From Fidelibacterota bacterium 408169 (lineage in GTDB: Bacteria > Fidelibacterota > Marinisomatia > Marinisomatales > TCS55): DNA of 64,000 bases. The notes under the pieces were generated by a model. The model was not told the DNA's origin. It saw nothing but the letters and a program-made list of their open reading frames with translations, and made no database searches. Positions within the stretch are counted from its first letter, which is position 1. Every line of letters begins with the position of its first letter. Position numbers and translations under genes: made by a program. The DNA is taken from positions 186,001-250,000 of the forward strand of contig NNSG01000003.1 in assembly GCA_002256485.1 (NCBI GenBank). Reading direction: 5' to 3'. Shown here in pieces: positions 1-9,085 of this stretch.

Positions 1-2
1 CT

Positions 3-1034
3 CATGATGTTCGTAACAGGATAAGATCTTCATTATCCTATGCCGAATTAACCTCTACAGTCATTAATAGTATCCCGGTTGGCGGTGAAATTTCAATCTT
101 ACTATCCAATAAAAAATTATTTCCACTGGATTTAACTCAAGAAATGTTGAGTATTTTTAGAGACAGTTTAGCAATCCAGGAGCCTGGTTGGAGCTCAACG
201 GATAGTTTATATTATATGAATACATGTACAAGTCTGAATCCTGATTCATCAGCAGAAGACTTATATATTTTTTCAGTTATGAATGATTTCAGCAATTGTG
301 TGGATGGCGTAGTGTACTTGGTTAAATACAATCCCATGGGAAAAGATACTGTAATTTCATACGTAGACACTCTCTTGAAAGTGATTCTACCCGAACCGAC
401 TGGATTTTATAGCGACACATCCACGATTGGCCATCCCGGTCAGGTATCGGCTCCAGGTGTCACTTCTTATTCAAGCGTTATTGATACCAATCGCTTATTT
501 TTATTAACAGATTATGGTGAACATTATACTGCTCCAAGATTTCATTTGAATGGTACGAATGGTGAATCCGTTTACCTGACTTCAAAGGATTATATTGATA
601 TTAGTACATTTTTAATCTTTCGTTTGATAAGTACAGGTATGATGAATGCAGCTCCCGATGAAATTGTGATACTTTATCCTAACGGTGGGGAATCACTTAC
701 ATTAGGAGAGGAATACACTATAAAGTGGAAAACATATGGATCTGTATCTTCGGTTGATTTAGCCTATGCAGCAGGTAGTAATCCTGCGGAAGATGATTGG
801 AATGATATTACTAGTGGAGAAGTCAATGTTGATTCATTAACATGGTCGCCGGTATCAATTTCGGACAGTATTCGTATTCGTGTTCGTGATCCGGATTCAT
901 TCGATGAAAAAGCTGGTAAATATATAACAGAAGATATCAGCGGCTGGTATTTTTCAGTTTCAGGTGGCATGAATTCAAAAATTACAAGTTTAAGCACGGG
1001 AGATGATTTGAACGGTAAGGGATTTAACAAATGA
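3..1034 (+). CDS. Surface/secreted protein, 3' part only (5' end outside window)
   Basis: The reading frame is open from base 3 with no stop, so the gene begins upstream of the window; the ATG at 144 is internal. The visible 343 codons look extracellular: rich in Ser, Thr, Asp and Gly, with almost no Lys clusters and no membrane segment. Near the end, residues starting 'ILYPNGGESLTLGEEYTIKW' and running to 'SGWYFSV' match the Ser-Thr-rich Kre9/KNH-like beta-sandwich repeat common in FCB surface proteins. The stop overlaps the next start as ATGA, so the two are probably co-translated. The function is unknown; a peptidase or adhesin upstream is possible but cannot be judged from this part. Confidence 0.75.
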   Translation, partial: HDVRNRIRSSLSYAELTSTVINSIPVGGEISILLSNKKLFPLDLTQEMLSIFRDSLAIQEPGWSSTDSLYYMNTCTSLNPDSSAEDLYIFSVMNDFSNCVDGVVYLVKYNPMGKDTVISYVDTLLKVILPEPTGFYSDTSTIGHPGQVSAPGVTSYSSVIDTNRLFLLTDYGEHYTAPRFHLNGTNGESVYLTSKDYIDISTFLIFRLISTGMMNAAPDEIVILYPNGGESLTLGEEYTIKWKTYGSVSSVDLAYAAGSNPAEDDWNDITSGEVNVDSLTWSPVSISDSIRIRVRDPDSFDEKAGKYITEDISGWYFSVSGGMNSKITSLSTGDDLNGKGFNK

Positions 1035-2575
1035 TCTTCCGCCGTATAATTATTATCTTATTTCTTATGTTGGGATTTGCTTTTAGTCAGTCTAAACGGG
1101 ATGCCCGTTCTATAGCCATGGCCGGAGCATATTCAACCATCGCTGATGGAATTTTTGCTGTGGGTTACAATCCAGCTATGCTTGCTTATCAACAGGATAA
1201 ACCGTTTATGTTGCAGCTATTCGGATTGGATTTCGGTATTGTAGGAAACTGGCTTTCTCTTTCTAATTTGAATGCAATCAGTGGAGATACATTGTATTCT
1301 AAAGGAGAAAAACCAGGCAACCTTAACTTTGATAATAAAACAGCACTGCTCCAAGAATTAGAAGAAGGGGGTGGGATGAATTATTTTCAGGACCTTCATT
1401 TACCCATGCCTGTAATGAATTTTTCATCAGGAAATATGGCACTTACAACCAATACGTTGGTTTTACAGAATTATCGTTTTCCTTATGGTTTATTGCAATT
1501 GGTTCTGGATGGAAATGCAGATAACCCGGACATAGATATGACCATGCACTACGAAGTAATGGGTGTGACTGAATATGGTTTTACCTTTGCAATACCATTT
1601 GAACAACTTTCCGTTGGTTTCACATTTAAATACCTCCAGGGACTGTTTTATTTTGGAATTGATCCTGACTCTAGTTCAGCCAATTTAGTCACAACGGATA
1701 ATGCCCTTTATGGACAAGGAGTATATTATTTTCGTCAGGGGATTGGTGGGTCAGGAATTGGAGTAGACATTGGATTAGTATCCAAAAATATAAATGGTTG
1801 GCGTTTTGGGTTTTCCATTATCAATGCTCTAGGTTCCATAACTTGGAATAAGGAAAACTTGACCAAAGATATTTTAGATGGTGCTGACAATATTTATGGA
1901 AATAACGATGACCTTTTTCATTTTACTTGGGGAGGTCAGATACTAAACGACAGTATGGCTGTCCGCTATGTTTATACAATTGATTCTGTAAATGCGAATA
2001 CATTATCAAATTCAAATTTGTTTACCAATAATGATCCGGATGAACAGATTGTTTATGCTCTTGATAAAGATGGTAATTTACCAGAATTCAAAATGGATTA
2101 TCCGTCGATATTTCGTCTAGGTATGTCATATAATATGGATGATATTTTGATAAGTTCAGATATGTGGACTGGTTTTACTAATACAATGTTTTCCAATAAA
2201 GGCTGGCGATGGTCCATGGGAATTGAAACAACAAAATTTGAGTCATTTCCTTTACGAATAGGTTACGCTTGGGGCGGCAGTGATTTTCAGGAATTAGCCC
2301 TTGGTTTTGGATTCCATAAAGGACCGGTTATTTTTGATTTCGGATTTGCCTTCAGAAACGGTATATGGATTCATTCAATGAAAGGAATCAATTTATCTAC
2401 CCAACTAACCATAACAAGTTTTAAAAGCAGGAAGAAAAAACCGGAAGCTGCCAATAACGGTCCGACTCCAGAGCCCATTGAAGAACAAACAATTGAAACA
2501 ACTGATGAAGAAGTGGAAGCAGAAGAAACACCTAATGAAGAACCAACGGAAGAATTACTTCCGGACACTGAATAG
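1031..2575 (+). CDS. Predicted outer-membrane beta-barrel protein (DUF5723/PorV-like)
   Basis: This 514-residue protein starts with a clear signal peptide (MIFRRIIIILFLMLGFAFSQ). The N-terminal motif 'DARSIAMAGAYSTIADGIFAVGYNPAML' resembles the 'ARSLGMGGAY...NPA' start of FCB outer-membrane proteins of the PorV/PorQ/DUF5723 type. The body has alternating aromatic/glycine beta-strand patterns (for example 'RIGYAWGG', 'LALGFGFHKGP'). The last ~50 residues are a low-complexity tail rich in Glu, Thr and Pro, unusual for a barrel and perhaps periplasmic. It overlaps the preceding gene as ATGA, and its 3' end overlaps the convergent permease gene by 21 bases. The role is inferred only; it could be a transport pore or an assembly partner of the preceding surface protein. 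Confidence 0.65.
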   Translation: MIFRRIIIILFLMLGFAFSQSKRDARSIAMAGAYSTIADGIFAVGYNPAMLAYQQDKPFMLQLFGLDFGIVGNWLSLSNLNAISGDTLYSKGEKPGNLNFDNKTALLQELEEGGGMNYFQDLHLPMPVMNFSSGNMALTTNTLVLQNYRFPYGLLQLVLDGNADNPDIDMTMHYEVMGVTEYGFTFAIPFEQLSVGFTFKYLQGLFYFGIDPDSSSANLVTTDNALYGQGVYYFRQGIGGSGIGVDIGLVSKNINGWRFGFSIINALGSITWNKENLTKDILDGADNIYGNNDDLFHFTWGGQILNDSMAVRYVYTIDSVNANTLSNSNLFTNNDPDEQIVYALDKDGNLPEFKMDYPSIFRLGMSYNMDDILISSDMWTGFTNTMFSNKGWRWSMGIETTKFESFPLRIGYAWGGSDFQELALGFGFHKGPVIFDFGFAFRNGIWIHSMKGINLSTQLTITSFKSRKKKPEAANNGPTPEPIEEQTIETTDEEVEAEETPNEEPTEELLPDTE

Positions 2576-3646
2576 AAGCAGTACCCCCCCTGAAATAAAT
2601 ACAATATTACCCAACCATGCAGACAGCATTGGATCCATCACCCCGTTTATTCCCAAGGATTGTCCAAATTTTATAAAGGCATAATAAGAAAAAATTACAA
2701 GAAAACTGACTCCACCTCCAAAAGCTAATCCGCTTTTCGGTTTCATGACAACGAGCGGAATACCAAAAAGAACAACAATCAGATTCGTAAATGCAAAGGC
2801 CACTTTAAAATGACGTTGAACTTTCCAACGAGTGGCATCCACACCGTTACTTTGTAAATATTTTATTCTTGCTTTTAATTCTTCAAAGTTTAATTCGTCA
2901 GGATGTTTATTTCCTTTCGTTATATCGTCCGGTTCAAAATCAAAATTCAATAATGTATCCCGTTTAGAAATTATAACATTTATTTCTGATCCATTTTTAT
3001 CAAAATTACGTAGTGAATAATCGGAAATTGCCCATGATTTTAGTGTATCAATCCACGTCATTTTTTTTGCATCCATGCGTTGCTGAATAAGGCTGTCAGC
3101 AAAGGTGATCATAGTTATACCTTCCGCTTTATGGCTATGGGACTGGTATTTTGTGATGACAATATGCTGGTATTCCTGTTTCTGCATAAAAATATCTTTA
3201 ATCGTTTTCTTACTTCTCCTCCGTGGTTTTTTCTTCATGTATTCTTTTTCTATCTCCCCGCGCATTGACATCCCCCAACTAACAAATGTATTATCGAACT
3301 CAAATGATATGAGACTCACTGCGATACTAAAAAGGAGCAAAGGTGCCGTTAAGCGGTACAAACTGATACCTCCTGATTTCATTGCTGTCCATTCATTGCG
3401 TTTGGCCATCAAACCAATACTAAATACAGATGCGATCATCATGGACATGGGTAGAGCGATATTGATAAAATAAGGCAAGCTGTAACCGTAATATTTAAGT
3501 ACAATACCCCAAGGCATTTTATTATCAATATAACGGTCGAGATTTTCGATGAGGTCCACAATTACAAATACACATAAAAATCCCAACAATGACAGAATCA
3601 GAATGGAAATAAATTGCCGCAGAAGATATAGATCGAGTTTTTTCAT
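2555..3646 (-). CDS. LptF/LptG family lipopolysaccharide-export permease
   Basis: A 363-residue inner-membrane protein of the YjgP/YjgQ family, the transmembrane part of the LptB2FG transporter that extracts LPS from the inner membrane for passage to the outer leaflet. The N-terminus (MKKLDLYLLRQFISILILS) and a second hydrophobic segment after 'YIDNKMPW' are typical, as is the 'AKRNEWTAMKSGGISLYRL' cytoplasmic loop. A beta-rich periplasmic domain lies between roughly residues 135 and 270, and three membrane segments close the protein. I chose the ATG at 3646; an in-frame ATG at 3724 would add 26 residues that do not resemble the family. LptF and LptG cannot be separated with confidence, though the N-terminus looks more LptG-like. 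It stands alone, divergent from the NhaC-type gene. Confidence 0.85.
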   Translation of the reverse strand: MKKLDLYLLRQFISILILSLLGFLCVFVIVDLIENLDRYIDNKMPWGIVLKYYGYSLPYFINIALPMSMMIASVFSIGLMAKRNEWTAMKSGGISLYRLTAPLLLFSIAVSLISFEFDNTFVSWGMSMRGEIEKEYMKKKPRRRSKKTIKDIFMQKQEYQHIVITKYQSHSHKAEGITMITFADSLIQQRMDAKKMTWIDTLKSWAISDYSLRNFDKNGSEINVIISKRDTLLNFDFEPDDITKGNKHPDELNFEELKARIKYLQSNGVDATRWKVQRHFKVAFAFTNLIVVLFGIPLVVMKPKSGLAFGGGVSFLVIFSYYAFIKFGQSLGINGVMDPMLSAWLGNIVFISGGVLLLFSVRK

Positions 3647-3752
3647 TATTTCAGGTATGGAATTTCTCGATTTAATTAGCTTAAAACAAGGATGTGGAAA
3701 ATAAAGATGAGACATTGCAAACATGAAGTTTGTCGGTTAATTTCCGTGCCTT

Positions 3753-5414
3753 ATGCAGCGTAAAATACTTTTTAGTTTATTAATTCTAGTAGCTGGAGCG
3801 CTTTTATTCGCTAACAGTAAAGGAGAAGCAATAGTTTCATTCGAACCTTCGATTATTAGTCTTTTACCACCGCTGACGGCCATTACGCTGGCCATGGTAA
3901 CTAAACAAGCTCATTTATCTTTATTCCTGGGGATTGTGATTGGCGCTTGTTTTATCACAGGTGGGTTATGGTCAGGACTAACCTCCTCTTTGGATCATTA
4001 TCTGGTCAACTCCTTGGCCGGGAGTGAAAGTCACACAGCTATTATGATGTTTACCATGGCTTTTGGTGGATTGATTGGTGTTATGTCTGCAAATGGTAGT
4101 TTGAAGGGAGTACTCCAAGCTGCATCGAAATATGCTACCAATAATTTTAGAGGGCAGCTTTTAACAGCATTAATGGGATTAGTTATATTTTTTGACGATT
4201 ATTCTAATTCACTTTTAGTTGGAAATATGATGCGGCCTTTTACGGACAAAGTTAGGGTTTCAAGGGAAAAACTGTCATATCTTATCGATTCAACTGCTGC
4301 TCCAGTCGCCAGCCTTGCTGCGGTAAGTACTTGGTCAATTTTTCAAATGAGTTTACTCGATACTCCGTATGTGACCTATGGGATTACTCAAAGTACATAT
4401 GTTACATTTTTGCAAAGTATACCCTATTCATTTTATTGCATTATAGCTATCATATTTCTCTTCCTTACTGTGGTTATGAGGAAAGAATTTGGACCCATGC
4501 TGCATGCAGAAACGCGGTCACAAACGACTGGTGAAGTATTATCAAAAAATGCAAAGCCAATGATGGATAAAGAATTAGTTGCTACGTTGGATGCCAGCGA
4601 AACATCTCACTGGAGTAATGCAGCGATTCCTATTGTTTTGGTATTGAGTATTACTATAGGTGGTTTATTTATTACCGGTTTACAAGATTTAGCCCAAGGA
4701 GTTGAAAAGTCATTCATTAATATTATTAGTGCATCCAACCCAAATACTGCTCTTATATGGGGTTCGTTTTTTGCTGGGTTTATAGCCATTGGTATATCTG
4801 TTTTCCGTGGATTGCTTAGTATAAGCGATGCTATGGATGCCTGGATTAATGGTGCGCGATCCATGGTGATGGCTTGCGTTATCCTAGTCCTCGCATGGAC
4901 GATAGGTGATATTTGTGCAGAAATCAAAACAGCCGAATATATCGTTGATTTGACAAAAGATTTCCTGACACCTGCACTGTTGCCGCCAGTCACATTTATT
5001 ACAGCTGCTTTGGTTAGTTTTTCCACAGGATCTTCTTGGGCAACCATGTCAATCCTTGTTCCGGTAACAGTACCCATGGCTATCCAACTTATGGGTGGCG
5101 ATAATAATGCAATCGTTCAAACACCTATTTTTATCAGCACATTTGCAGCAGTACTTTCCGGATCAGTGTTCGGTGATCATTCATCGCCAATTGCTGATAC
5201 CACTGTACTTTCTTCTACTGCATCCGGGGCAGATCATATTGATCATGTCCGCACCCAACTTCCTTATGCACTCGTTTGTGCTGGAATTGCACTTGTAGCC
5301 GGATATTTCCTTACCGGCATTGGTATGAATGTTTTTATAAGTATTTTTGTTGGAATTGGATTATCAGTAGCCATACTTAAAATTTTTGGAAAAACAGTTC
5401 CAACCAACCTCTGA
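3753..5414 (+). CDS. NhaC-family Na+/H+ antiporter
   Basis: A 553-residue polytopic membrane protein. The family-diagnostic segment 'FFDDYSNSLLVGNMMRP' followed by 'REKLSYLIDSTAAPVASLA' is clear, and later blocks 'FSTGSSWATMSILVPVTVPMA' and 'SGSVFGDHSSPIADTTVLSS' are also typical of the NhaC superfamily. About twelve hydrophobic segments are visible. Members exchange Na+ for protons (or amino acids) across the inner membrane; the substrate is not certain from sequence. The first ~20 residues look like an extra leading membrane segment. Its 3' end overlaps the alanine-symporter-like gene by 29 bases, so the two are probably one transcript and may share sodium physiology. Confidence 0.85.
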   Translation: MQRKILFSLLILVAGALLFANSKGEAIVSFEPSIISLLPPLTAITLAMVTKQAHLSLFLGIVIGACFITGGLWSGLTSSLDHYLVNSLAGSESHTAIMMFTMAFGGLIGVMSANGSLKGVLQAASKYATNNFRGQLLTALMGLVIFFDDYSNSLLVGNMMRPFTDKVRVSREKLSYLIDSTAAPVASLAAVSTWSIFQMSLLDTPYVTYGITQSTYVTFLQSIPYSFYCIIAIIFLFLTVVMRKEFGPMLHAETRSQTTGEVLSKNAKPMMDKELVATLDASETSHWSNAAIPIVLVLSITIGGLFITGLQDLAQGVEKSFINIISASNPNTALIWGSFFAGFIAIGISVFRGLLSISDAMDAWINGARSMVMACVILVLAWTIGDICAEIKTAEYIVDLTKDFLTPALLPPVTFITAALVSFSTGSSWATMSILVPVTVPMAIQLMGGDNNAIVQTPIFISTFAAVLSGSVFGDHSSPIADTTVLSSTASGADHIDHVRTQLPYALVCAGIALVAGYFLTGIGMNVFISIFVGIGLSVAILKIFGKTVPTNL

Positions 5415-6783
5415 TTTATTGCTGAATAATATAGATTCCTTTATGGCAGCTTTTGCCAACTTTATGTGGGGGCCCGTGTTGCTGGTGCTACTTGTTTTTG
5501 GCGGTCTTTTTTTTACTATCTATTGCCGGTTTACACCATTCTTTTATTTTAAACATGGATTAGACATTTTACTCGGAAAATATGACCATGATGATGATCC
5601 AGGAGATATTAATCATTTCCAGGCATTATCCAGCGCTCTGGCGAGTACGGTTGGCATGGGGAATATCAGTGGTGTTGCCATCGCAATAAGCATGGGTGGA
5701 CCCGGTGCACTTTTCTGGATGTGGGTCAGCGCTATTGTAGGAATGTCTACGAAATTTTTCACGTGTACCTTATCTATATTATTTCGAGGAAAAGATGACA
5801 GGGGAAATGTGCAGGGCGGACCGATGTATGTGATTGAAACTGCATTGAGTTCCAAATTCAAACCTTTAGCCATTATTTTCAGTATAGCCGGGTTGGTTGG
5901 TTGTTTACCTATATTTCAGGCTAACCAACTTACTCAAACGATTCGTGAAGAAATTTTTAAACCCGGAGGTTTGTTTTCTGCAAATGTTGTAATGGGAAAT
6001 ATTTTAGTTGGCATTATGATTGCTTGTATTGTTGCGATTGTTATCTTTGGCGGTATCAAACGTATCGGATTGGTAGCCAGTCGATTGGTACCCTTTATGG
6101 TGGTTTTATATTTGATTGCGGGAATTATGATTATCATAAAGAATTTTACAGATATACCCAGTGTATTTGGTTTAATCTTCCATGATGCTTTTACTGGCCA
6201 CGCTGTTGTGGGTGGTACTGTTGGACAAGTAATCCGTACTGGCGTGCGCCGGGCTGCTTTTTCCAATGAAGCCGGATTGGGGACTGAAGCTATGGCTCAT
6301 GGTGCTGCAAAAACAAAAGAACCTGTTCGTGAAGGTTTAGTAGCCATGATCGGGCCATTTATTGATACAATAGTTGTTTGTTCTATAACAGCATTTGTGA
6401 TTTTACTTTCTGGCGTTTGGGAAATGGAAGACTTGAATGGAGTAACCATGACAACGACAGCGTTTACACATGAATTGGGCGGATTGGGAAAAGGAATATT
6501 ATTAGTGTGTATACTTATTTTCAGTGTGACGACCATGTTCAGTCAATCGTATTATGGTACAAAATGCACTGGTTACCTTTTTGGTACAAAATGGAAAAAT
6601 TCATATAAAAGTATTTATATTTTATCAACAATCATGGGTGCTACTGTTTCGCTGGGAATGGTGATAAATCTGATTGATGGGATGTATGCTGTTATGGCTT
6701 TTCCAACAATGATCTCAACCTTGATATTGGCTCCCAAGGTCATGGTAGAAGCCCGCCGCTATTTTTCTTCACTTTCACCTTGA
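5386..6783 (+). CDS. Sodium:alanine symporter family protein (AGCS)
   Basis: A 465-residue membrane transporter of the alanine or glycine:cation symporter family, which takes up small neutral amino acids with Na+. Evidence is the signature 'ALASTVGMGNISGVAIAISM' around residues 84-103, the 'GGPMYVIE' segment and the 'RAAFSNEAGLGTEAMAHGAA' block in the middle. About ten membrane segments are seen and the length is normal. The chosen ATG lies inside the end of the antiporter gene; an alternative ATG at 5443 ('MAAFANFMWGP') would avoid the overlap and still leave all family motifs. Substrate specificity (Ala, Gly or other) is not predictable here. Confidence 0.88.
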   Translation: MEKQFQPTSDLLLNNIDSFMAAFANFMWGPVLLVLLVFGGLFFTIYCRFTPFFYFKHGLDILLGKYDHDDDPGDINHFQALSSALASTVGMGNISGVAIAISMGGPGALFWMWVSAIVGMSTKFFTCTLSILFRGKDDRGNVQGGPMYVIETALSSKFKPLAIIFSIAGLVGCLPIFQANQLTQTIREEIFKPGGLFSANVVMGNILVGIMIACIVAIVIFGGIKRIGLVASRLVPFMVVLYLIAGIMIIIKNFTDIPSVFGLIFHDAFTGHAVVGGTVGQVIRTGVRRAAFSNEAGLGTEAMAHGAAKTKEPVREGLVAMIGPFIDTIVVCSITAFVILLSGVWEMEDLNGVTMTTTAFTHELGGLGKGILLVCILIFSVTTMFSQSYYGTKCTGYLFGTKWKNSYKSIYILSTIMGATVSLGMVINLIDGMYAVMAFPTMISTLILAPKVMVEARRYFSSLSP

Positions 6784-6818
6784 TTTTCCTCACGTCGAAG
6801 TCCCAGTATATGAAATTT

Positions 6819-6881
6819 CGAAAAAGTATCTTGAGAAAAATCTCGATTATATTTTTTACTCGAATTTGAGATACTTCTTCG
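6819..6881. repeat. Imperfect long hairpin, dispersed-repeat-like
   Basis: In the gap before murQ, cgaaaaagtatct (6819-6831) pairs with agatacttcttcg (6869-6881), 12 of 13 positions. A small inner hairpin (gaga/tctc) lies at 6833-6844. The right end continues as 'cttcgctccactcatcag', which resembles the ends of small palindromic intergenic repeats scattered in many bacterial genomes. It lacks a following T-run, so it is not a standard terminator. Only one copy is visible here, so the repeat interpretation is inferred. Confidence 0.5.
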
Positions 6882-6924
6882 CTCCACTCATCAGTAAGAC
6901 TAAAATAATTGTGTAAATTCTCCC

Positions 6925-7830
6925 ATGGTAGATAAAGTAAAATCTCGGGGTGATCTCCTTACAGAACAACAAAACATAACTACAATTAATATTGATGCCA
7001 AATCTATTCCTGAAATCCTAGAGATTATTAATAAGGAAGACCAATCCATTGCAGAAAAAGTATCTAAAGCAATCCCCGAAATAACCAAAATAGTTGAATT
7101 AACTACGACTGCAATTCGTAATAACCATCGGGTAATTTATATTGGCGCTGGGACGTCCGGCAGAATGGGGGTTTTGGATTCTTCAGAAATGCCGCCGACA
7201 TTTTCAGCACCAACCGATTGGTTCAATGGAATTATCGCCGGGGGCAATGACGCCTTACGTCAACCCATCGAGGGTGCGGAGGATAAACCGGAAAATGCCA
7301 TCAATGATTTAAAAGAATTTGGATTACAAACAGGGGATGTAGTTATCGGTATCAGCACCAGCGGCGCGGCGGCTTACGTGAAACAGGCTATCGATTACGG
7401 TAAAGAACTGGGTTGCGGTACAGCCTATATTATATGTACACCTAAACCATATTTTGAAGTAGAAGCGGATGTAGTCATTAAAGTTGAAACAGGACCTGAG
7501 GTCATCACCGGTTCCACTCGAATGAAGGCTGGGACAGCCACAAAACTTGTTTTGAATATGATCTCCACCACAACCATGATTCAATTGGGTAAGGTCTATG
7601 GAAATCTCATGGTGGACCTTATGGCTGTGAATGAAAAACTTGTTGATCGGGGTACCCGTATCATTTGCCAATTAACTGGCCTGAATTATACCGACGCTCA
7701 AAAAGCACTTTATGCTTCTGAAAAATCTGTGAAAAAAGCAGTGGTGATGGTAAAGAAAAATTGTTCTTTAAATGATGCAAACAATATGTTATATAAAGTT
7801 AATGGTTCATTGAGACGTGTTATAGAATAA
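6925..7830 (+). CDS. murQ: N-acetylmuramic acid 6-phosphate etherase
   Basis: A 301-residue cytoplasmic enzyme that cleaves the D-lactyl ether of MurNAc-6-phosphate to give GlcNAc-6-phosphate and D-lactate, a peptidoglycan recycling step. The SIS-domain phosphosugar loop 'GAGTSGRMG' is at residues 74-82, followed by 'LDSSEMPPTF', and the family block 'TGSTRMKAGTATK' is in the second half. Length is standard. The ATG at 6925 follows the repeat-containing gap, so murQ may have its own promoter. No anhydro-MurNAc kinase or MurNAc PTS gene is in the window; the DUF819 protein directly downstream is the only nearby candidate transporter, but that link is speculative. Confidence 0.93.
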   Translation: MVDKVKSRGDLLTEQQNITTINIDAKSIPEILEIINKEDQSIAEKVSKAIPEITKIVELTTTAIRNNHRVIYIGAGTSGRMGVLDSSEMPPTFSAPTDWFNGIIAGGNDALRQPIEGAEDKPENAINDLKEFGLQTGDVVIGISTSGAAAYVKQAIDYGKELGCGTAYIICTPKPYFEVEADVVIKVETGPEVITGSTRMKAGTATKLVLNMISTTTMIQLGKVYGNLMVDLMAVNEKLVDRGTRIICQLTGLNYTDAQKALYASEKSVKKAVVMVKKNCSLNDANNMLYKVNGSLRRVIE

Positions 7831-7837
7831 GACTATT

Positions 7838-8434
7838 ATGTCTAATCCTCTTATTACAAATGATGCCATTGTTTTAGGAATATTGATTGGAATTCTATCC
7901 TTTGTATTTATAACATCAAAAAGCAATATCCCGTTTTGGAAAAAATTCTATAAATATATTCCTTCATTACTTCTTTGCTATTTTATTCCCTCTATTTTCA
8001 ATTCACTTGGAATTATATCTGGTGAATCTTCTAATTTGTATTTTGTGGCTTCCAGGTATTTATTACCAACGAGTTTAGTCCTTCTCACTATCAGCATTGA
8101 TCTCCCGGAAATAATGAAATTAGGACCGAAAGCTATTATCATGTTTTCCACTGGAACATTTGGTATCATTATTGGTGGTCCTTTAGCAATATTATTGATT
8201 TCGTTTTTAGCGCCCAATGTTATTGGCGGCGTTGGACCTGACGCTGTGTGGAGAGGATTAACTACTGTGGCTGGAAGTTGGATCGGAGGCGGAGCGAACC
8301 AAGCGGCTATGAAAGAAATTTTTCACGTCGGAGATGATATATTCTCATCAATGATTGCTGTAGATGTGTTAGTAGCAAATGTGTGGTTGGCGTTTTTATT
8401 ATATGGAGCAGGGATCCATAAGACCTTGGATTAA
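7838..8434 (+). CDS. DUF819 membrane protein, N-terminal half (gene split by in-frame TAA)
   Basis: These 198 residues are the first half of a DUF819-family integral membrane protein of about 400 residues. Several hydrophobic segments and the motif 'TTVAGSWIGGGANQAAMKE' are typical. The half ends at TAA (8432-8434), directly in frame with the second half: only AAA and TTG codons separate it from the continuing homology. The family normally reads straight through this linker. The simplest explanation is one nonsense substitution in a Lys, Glu or Gln codon, or a sequence error. It follows murQ by 7 bases. DUF819 function is not established; transport has been proposed. Confidence 0.8.
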   Translation: MSNPLITNDAIVLGILIGILSFVFITSKSNIPFWKKFYKYIPSLLLCYFIPSIFNSLGIISGESSNLYFVASRYLLPTSLVLLTISIDLPEIMKLGPKAIIMFSTGTFGIIIGGPLAILLISFLAPNVIGGVGPDAVWRGLTTVAGSWIGGGANQAAMKEIFHVGDDIFSSMIAVDVLVANVWLAFLLYGAGIHKTLD

Positions 8435-8437
8435 AAA

Positions 8438-9085
8438 TTGAAGGCGGATACCACAGCCATCACAGAGCTAAAACAAAAAATGGAAGATTATCGATTTCGA
8501 ATTTTGCGTATTCCGGACTTGACAGATACGATGAAGATTATGAGTGTAGGATTTGGTGTTACAGCTTTAGCTCATTTTGTGTCAGATTTGATAACGCCAT
8601 GGATTTCTAAATATTATCCTTCCCTATCAAGATTTAGTCTTACATCGGGATTTTTTTGGCTTATTGTCATTGCAACTACAATTGCAATTGGTTTATCATT
8701 TACTAGAGCAAGAGAATTAGAAGGATCAGGAGCGTCACGATATGGTAGTTTATTTCTTTATATATTGGTGGCTACAATTGGAATGAAAATGAATATTATG
8801 GCCGTATTTGATAATCCGGGTTTATTTTTGATTGGATTTGTTTGGATGATTATCCACGCTATTTTGTTAATAGGCGTCGCTAAAGTAATTAAAGCTCCTT
8901 TTTTCTTTTTAGCTGTAGGTAGCCAGGCAAATGTGGGCGGCGCTGCGTCTGCACCCATTGTCGCTTCAGCATTTCATCCGTCTTTAGCAACGGTTGGTGT
9001 TCTTCTTGCTGTACTTGGATATGCTGTAGGAACGTATGGTGCTTGGCTATGTGGAGTAATTATGCAATTAGTAAGTATAAATTGA
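8438..9085 (+). CDS. DUF819 membrane protein, C-terminal half (continuation after in-frame TAA)
   Basis: This is the second half of the same DUF819 protein, in the same reading frame as the first half. The apparent start is a TTG at 8438, but there is no ribosome-binding site in front of it. It begins with the hydrophilic linker 'KADTTAITELKQKMEDY', normally internal in the family. It continues with membrane segments and the 'VGSQANVGGAASAPIVASAF' block, which mirrors the GGGANQ block of the first half. Together the halves give about 415 codons, a full-length family member. Unless the stop is read through or the halves associate, the protein is probably non-functional. Its TGA is followed immediately by the next ATG. 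Confidence 0.78.
   Translation: MKADTTAITELKQKMEDYRFRILRIPDLTDTMKIMSVGFGVTALAHFVSDLITPWISKYYPSLSRFSLTSGFFWLIVIATTIAIGLSFTRARELEGSGASRYGSLFLYILVATIGMKMNIMAVFDNPGLFLIGFVWMIIHAILLIGVAKVIKAPFFFLAVGSQANVGGAASAPIVASAFHPSLATVGVLLAVLGYAVGTYGAWLCGVIMQLVSIN

Noticed and set aside
4607..5077. 156-codon ORF opposite the NhaC-type antiporter
   Set aside because: It lies entirely within a well-supported gene on the other strand and its residues only mirror the membrane codons.
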